The translations under genes and the position numbers were made by a program. Below, piece by piece: positions 58,232 to 64,000 of a DNA stretch of 64,000 nt (positions within the stretch are counted from its first letter, which is position 1; each line of letters opens with the position of its first letter). This DNA comes from Stercorarius parasiticus (lineage: Eukaryota; Chordata; Aves; Charadriiformes; Stercorariidae): positions 1,217,109 through 1,281,108 of the forward strand of contig VWZL01002573.1 in NCBI GenBank assembly GCA_013396915.1, in the 5' to 3' direction. The notes beneath the pieces are model-generated. The model made no database searches. It was not told the DNA's origin and saw only the letters and a program-made list of their open reading frames with translations.

Positions 58232-61200
58232 CTTGGAGTTTTTCCTTTTCCTTGGAGTAGGCTGTGTGTTGACCAGCTCTGGTATCTGAGTTGGATGTTT
58301 AGAAAGATAAAGATTTTTAGAAGGCTGTAAAGGAGCACTTGTGTTTGAGAGCAGTTTCTTTGGAGGATTGTTCCTGGCAGCGTTTCCTTTACGATTTACT
58401 CAGGGATGGAGGGGCTGTAGGTACTTCTTGCCTCTCTCGCAGGGGGATGTTAACAATGACTCAAACTTCCCTGACAATTCCTCACGAGCAATTTCGCTGT
58501 CAACCCAAATAAACAGAAAAAACCAAACCCTATAAACTTTTCTTTTTTGCCTTTTTTTTCCCCCTAAACGTTTCCTGAACATATGGCCCACATTGCACTA
58601 GGGCTGCCTGTCTTGGAAGAGAGTTTTTCTGCATTTGAGGAAAACTGCCCGGCTATCGGTGGGCTGCATGAGTCTGAACCAAGAGGTGGATTCCCACCCA
58701 GCTCAGAGCACAGAGTGAAGCTCACCATCACTTTCTCTGCTTGTTTTGGCCAACGTTGCTTATGTCTGCCAGCAACAAGGGTTCATTTTATGTGAAACCG
58801 TTCTCCTGAGGTGTTCAAGAGCAATTGAATCATTTGAGGAGAGGGTCCATGAACCCAGATCGCTTAAAATCTGGCCCTTTGCTTGTAAATGGGAGGAGGC
58901 TGGCAGACACCTTGATACAGAGGAGGCCATAAGTTGTTTGTTGTTATAGGGTCAGCAAAAAGTTAAATTCATCTCTAGATACATGGGCTGCAGGGAATGC
59001 ATTCATCATTGCTGCTGAGATTTGCAGCTTTGGAGTTGGGTTGGAGATGAGAGTCTCCAGCGTGTGCCAGCAGCGAGTGGTTTTCACAGATTCGATGTCA
59101 CTTTTGAACTAGGTTGGGTCGCTGGTGCAGAAAAGTAAGTTTTGAGTTCTTTGTTTTCTTAGGAATTTTTGCAAATCATCTTCTTGAAGGTGTATTATGT
59201 TACTTCTTGAATAACACAGTGTCCTTTTTCAACATTTATCCCCATCCGTTTTTACAGGTTCATTTACTGAAGTTGTGTTAATGGCAATGAAAAAAACACC
59301 TTAGTGAATGAGGAAATAGTTGTAATGGTTACCAGGAAAATTCTGATATTGTTTCATTTGTTCCTACATGGCCATAGGGAAAAAACCATAAGAGTAAAGG
59401 GATTTTTTTAAAAAAAGTCAAATTTCATTGTCAAATTCTTGCTTTGGAGAATTAAACTCGTGTGGATTCCCTACCAAGACTTGACATCAGGGAGGAATGG
59501 CTTAGTAGCTTGAAAGAAAAGCTAGATGTGTTATCTGCATTAAACTATCACAAAAGTCCAGTGAAATCTCAGATTCAGTTATGGTAATCACACTTTGAAA
59601 TTTTTTTTCCCAGGTTAATATTGGACTTTGGTCTGCAACACTGTTGAAAAACGAAAATTACTTCCCAGAAACTGAAGCCATCAGAGTGATGGGAAGACAG
59701 ATAGATGAAAGACAGGGGAGCAAGTGACTGAGTTTATTATTTACAAACAAGAGAGAAATAAGATGATAGGGTCGCAATTAAGAATTCTCAGAGGCAAAAT
59801 AAAACCAGCAGACGTGTTGCTGTATGGGGAGGGCAGAGGGTGTCACTGCGAGCTGGAGGAGGGACAGGGGACTCCCAGCCCAGCAGCCACCCGCGCCTGA
59901 CCAGGGTGAGATGAGACCCGGAGCCGCAGCAGAAGCGAGGCAGGAGGTCAGGTTTTGCCCAGCAAAAGGGTACGACACTGTGAAACAGTTGAAAAATGAG
60001 CAGAAAAATAGATAGAAATATATGAAGATGAAGGTGAGATGACAGAGGTGGGAGAAAGCTGCCTCGCGCAGGCTGCCTCGCGGTGCAAAGGCTGCCTGAG
60101 GCTGCTGGGCAATAGAATACTTCAGAGACCTCTCGTTCGTCCTGCATATGCTGTAAGACAAGAAGTTATCTATGGTCTTTTTAGCGTAGGCATTTTAAAA
60201 TATAGAGAATGTGCACTAAAACCCCCACATCGCATTTAACGGGGCAAATCCTGTGATTTTTGTCATAGAAAAACTATCAGATCAGAGTCAGCATTTGAAA
60301 AAAAGGTGGTTTTGTTAGCGTGTTTTTAGCAGTGTTGCAATGCCATGTGTTTCTAGACATATGATCAAAAAATAGTTTCTTGAGATATTTCCTCCACTTA
60401 ATATTGCATACAGGTTTCTGAAGCATGGTAACTCCTAGAAAGCAGCATCCGGTCTTCCGATCCTTATCATGCTTTGAGAAATGGCTTATGTTTTCTTTTT
60501 CCTCTTCCAAGAGCTTTTTACAAGTTCCAGTTAATCTATCAAACTTAAGTTGATCACGGTTTCTAGGACATTCCTTACTTCTGGGTTGCTGCTGAAAGTG
60601 GAAAGTGGCTCTCAAGTCCACAGATTGTCAAAAGGAGTTTTTGAAAACATACCCTGAGATTTCTTTACCAAGACAGTCTGTCTTTACAGACTTACTCTGC
60701 TCTTAAATATGGCAATAGGAGCATTGCTCGTATAACTTAACCAGCAAGTACAGAGTTTAGTTAGCACTGAACCAGTTAAAAGAAAAACAAAGTATTTTTT
60801 TTAACCAACTCGAGCTCCACTCAGGCCTAAATTATTATTTTTTTCTTCAGAAACGGGCATTTTAATGTGTCACTTTTCAGTTCCAGCTCAATAAACAACC
60901 ATTTATTTACAATTTTAAAGCAATCTTCAGCCTAGTCAGGTAAGAATTATTTCAAAAGAATAAAAACATTTTCATTTCCCATCACTGCCAAAAATGAAAA
61001 GAACATGAGTTATGAGTCTTGCTATGTTGTCTTAAGTTGATTACTATGGAATGATTAAAAAACTAGCTGTGCTGTCATAGCAGAAGAGTACATTATAAGT
61101 GTAATAACAGCTTAGGGATACAATCCATCAATGCCGTACTTGGAAGAAGAAAAAAAAGTTGATCTATTTCTTTGGTCATCATTTTCAGCATATTAGATGA

Positions 61201-64000
61201 CAAATAATTGTACATTCATCAATAACAATAGATTAAAGTTGAAATGATTTATTGCTATTACACTGCTGGTATGATGGAGCACTAGGTCACTCGAGCATTG
61301 ATGGGGTCTGTATTTAATTTTCACGGGTCTCTTAGCAGAAATAATAGACAGAGAGGAAACCACCTGAAACAAGGTAGATCAAAGTTGGTGACAAGTGATT
61401 TGTAGGTTTGTTCTTCGGGAGCGGTGGGCTGGAGGTGGCAACTCTCCTGCTTGGCGCTCTGAACCGCTAAATCAGGCGGCCCCTCACACCCCTGCTCAGC
61501 CAAGCAGCCTCACAAGAAAACCTTGAATGCCATTCCCGAGGGTCAGGCCAGTTAACAAGGAGAAAATTATCGTGAAACTTTTTTGATGTGAGAATTCTTC
61601 TACGAAGCATTTTTATTTACTTTTAAAATAACACAGAAGGGAAAACAGTGCCGTTTTTCAAAGGCGTGAGCAGGACTTCTGTTAAAAACCAGAGAACATC
61701 AATTTGGAGCATTCTCTCAGCTTTTAAACTCAACCTTAGTTATTTTTCTGAAGACTTTCTCCGAAGAAACTTTGTGTACAAATCTGGCAATAACTGTGTT
61801 GTGTCCCCTCCTGCACAGAGTATCTGCCAGAGTAGACCTAGTTAAAGGTACCTGCTAAAACATTTTTTTGGACTGGAGTTGACCATTTTATCAGCATCCG
61901 CGTAGGAATGCTTGGGGTTTGATGGCTACGTGACAGTCCCTGATTTCCTCCTAGATATTGATGCAATTTTCATGAAACTGAAAGTCTTCCTAGAAGAAGA
62001 TGGTTTTAAGGTCAGCTTAAGTTTAAAATGATTTATGCTATTGATTTTATGAGAAGGCAACTTTCGTCGTTATGTTAAAGAGGTTTAGGAACTTTCTCTG
62101 CATTTACGGTATGGAAGCCACCGTCGAGCATAATGTTGACAGAAGGAACTGCTAAGAGTCAAGATCTCTCTTCCCCATTAGCCAATAATGGAAAAAAAAA
62201 CCTTGTATTGATAACATTAATCATTGAGGAATTCCAAAATAATCATTGATATGCCATTTTAACATCTCAATGAAATGAGAGAGAAGACAGAGACAATCAG
62301 AGCTCAGGAGTCCTCTGTGTATGCTGTGCTGCCCAAGACTTTAGGATACGTATGAAAAATGGTGAGCAAATTAAACTGCATTATAATTTCCTTAATTAGA
62401 GTGTATCTACAAAGCTCTAGGATATTCTTTATTTATTTTTGACAACATTTATAAGCTCATCTTAGTGCTATCGATATTTTTATACATAACAGAGCCGAAT
62501 TCAGCATCGGATGGCTCAGAAATAATTTACTATTACTACTTATCATCATCATTACCCAATGCACTAAGATAGTTTCCTTAACTTTGGAAAAATCCATTGA
62601 CTGTCTAAATAATCTATCTTGTGGTGTTCGTAATTTGTAAAGCACCTTCAATACCTGGCCAGGTGCTAATGAGCTGGGGTAGTAAAAGTAACCGCTTTAT
62701 TTTAAAGTAGCAGTTGAATTCCCATGATTTTTCCAGTTAAAACTCTATGGAGATGAATTTCTACTCTGTCCCTCTGGGAGGCACAGGCAGGATCTGCATA
62801 GGCTAATGCCATTAAAAGTTAAAGTTGTATGGGGTCTTTAAACTACAGAAATACCTGGATTTGTACTACTTTGAAAAGCCATACCTGCCAATAAGTTGCC
62901 CAAAGTGACACGAATAGCAAAACAGTTTTAATTTTCTGTCCAGTCGAATCTTAGTATTTCTCACTCAATTTTCCTTCCTCAGTAATCTAAATAATTTCCC
63001 ACCTTGCTCATGATGAATGTCTTGCCAGTTCCTACTCAGTCCTTCCACTTTACACAACCTAATTAAAGAAAACATTCCATGATTGCCTATTTTTCCTCAT
63101 GCATGACAACCTATTATTTTTTCTACCACCTGATTAGGACTTTATTATCCTTGGATTTAGATTGATTTGCTGGGCACTTTAATAAAACACTACTTAGTTT
63201 GATTTAAAGGGCTACAGGTTTCAGTCCTTCATAGAATTACTCTTACAAGTAACTCACATTGGGAGTACTGTATAGTCTCCATGAAAAGGGATTCGAGGGT
63301 GCCATGATATTAGCGTCAAGAAATGAGAATCACAGGTGGTCTTCCAGTTGTGTGTGTTGTTAATATTTCTGTTGTAAGCAGTCAGGAGAGGACATTTTGC
63401 AATATAATTTGTCAAGGGTGATAAATCTGTTTCATCATTTCTGTCAAGAATGGATCCCGTGTATTAAAACTACTATAAATATTTTCTCAAGATAAACCAA
63501 AACTTTCATATGATTAAATAATAATACGTTTATGATGACAAATTACATTTACTATGTGTTATCTGAAATGCGAGACAAAATTAGGTAGTTAAAGTTCAAA
63601 TGGATGGAGATCGGTTTTGATTTGAAATCAAAGGAATTTTATTAAGCAAATGAGATTTTCGTCGTTATTTTGTTATATCTAACATTCTCTTCTTTCAGAA
63701 ATATTACTTAGGAACTTAGATGATGATTTAAAAAGAAAACAAGTGAGCTTATATTATAGCAAAACATAGTCCAGTGGAAAAGTTCAGAAGTTAAATGCCA
63801 CGGTTATTCCTGTCACCCTTGTCGATGGCTTTGAGCGTTGGCAAGATGAGGAGGGGTCCGCAGGCTGCTGTCCCTCCCCAGTGAAGGAATGCTTTGGGAT
63901 CACTCTTGTCACACCTTATTCCAATATTTCTGACCACTTGTGCTTTCTTCCAGAGCACTTTCTGATGATTGAAGATGCAGCTCTGTTTCTTACAGCTCTT
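58232..64000. other. Unique non-coding DNA, no gene seen
   Basis: The longest frames are 127 and 119 codons (minus, 59778-60161 and 59788-60147). They overlap in different registers and run antisense to shorter plus-strand frames. No domain is visible. The patch 59820-59950 is GC-richer. From 62 kb to the window end the DNA is AT-rich, with no frame above 65 codons and no recognised repeat. Confidence 0.55.
60058..60106 (+). repeat. Short GC-rich direct repeats
   Basis: GCTGCCTCGCG occurs at 60058-60068 and 60072-60082, followed by partial copies GCTGCCTGAG (60091) and GCTGCTG (60101). Slippage is the likely origin. Confidence 0.65.

Noticed and set aside
1..64000. CRISPR arrays, operons, toxin-antitoxin or phage-defence systems
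   Set aside because: The window is vertebrate nuclear DNA. The repeats are LINE, LTR and simple repeats, with no bacterial gene structure.

Overview
The window looks like non-coding nuclear DNA from a bird. The main evidence is a set of CR1 LINE copies whose 3' ends carry the avian ATTCTATG-type octamer repeat. A solo LTR of the avian ERVL type, beginning TGTCCTGGTTTGGG, supports this. Its sequence and the CR1 subfamilies suggest a neoavian bird rather than a chicken-like one; that is inference from memory of the families. Nothing looks bacterial, archaeal, plasmid or phage.

I found no host protein-coding gene, tRNA, rRNA or recognisable microRNA. The longest ATG-initiated frames are about 100-167 codons. 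They often overlap frames on the opposite strand, match no domain I recognise, and several lie in transposon sequence. The window is best read as intergenic DNA or part of a very large intron, in a moderately AT-rich, repeat-poor gene desert.

Layout: 1-7.7 kb is unique sequence with one unusual palindromic minisatellite (3793-3890). A CR1 copy lies at 7.8-8.1 kb and a TA-rich microsatellite at 9.2-9.35 kb. The densest repeat area is 13.9-18.0 kb: an ancient CR1 remnant, a younger CR1, a 579-bp solo LTR, an antisense CR1, and a CR1 copy in which a piece of the endonuclease coding region is followed almost directly by the 3' tail. From 18 to 50 kb there is one further clear CR1 (26.9 kb) plus scattered homopolymers and short palindromes. 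Several stretches here (about 40.5-41.1, 42.4-43.2, 43.7-44.5, 48.2-48.8 and 56.0-56.9 kb) have the texture of conserved non-coding regulatory DNA, but this cannot be shown without cross-species alignment. Two CR1 copies of one subfamily lie in inverted orientation at 50.2 and 54.1 kb. Between them are a perfect 34-bp tandem duplication and a 33-bp palindrome. The last 9.5 kb is unique sequence with a 26-nt T run.

No set of genes here works together and I see no new biological system. The notable content is structural: the palindromic minisatellite, the 33-bp palindrome, the rearranged CR1, the solo LTR with its intact promoter motifs, and the CR1 pairs that could serve as recombination or dsRNA substrates.
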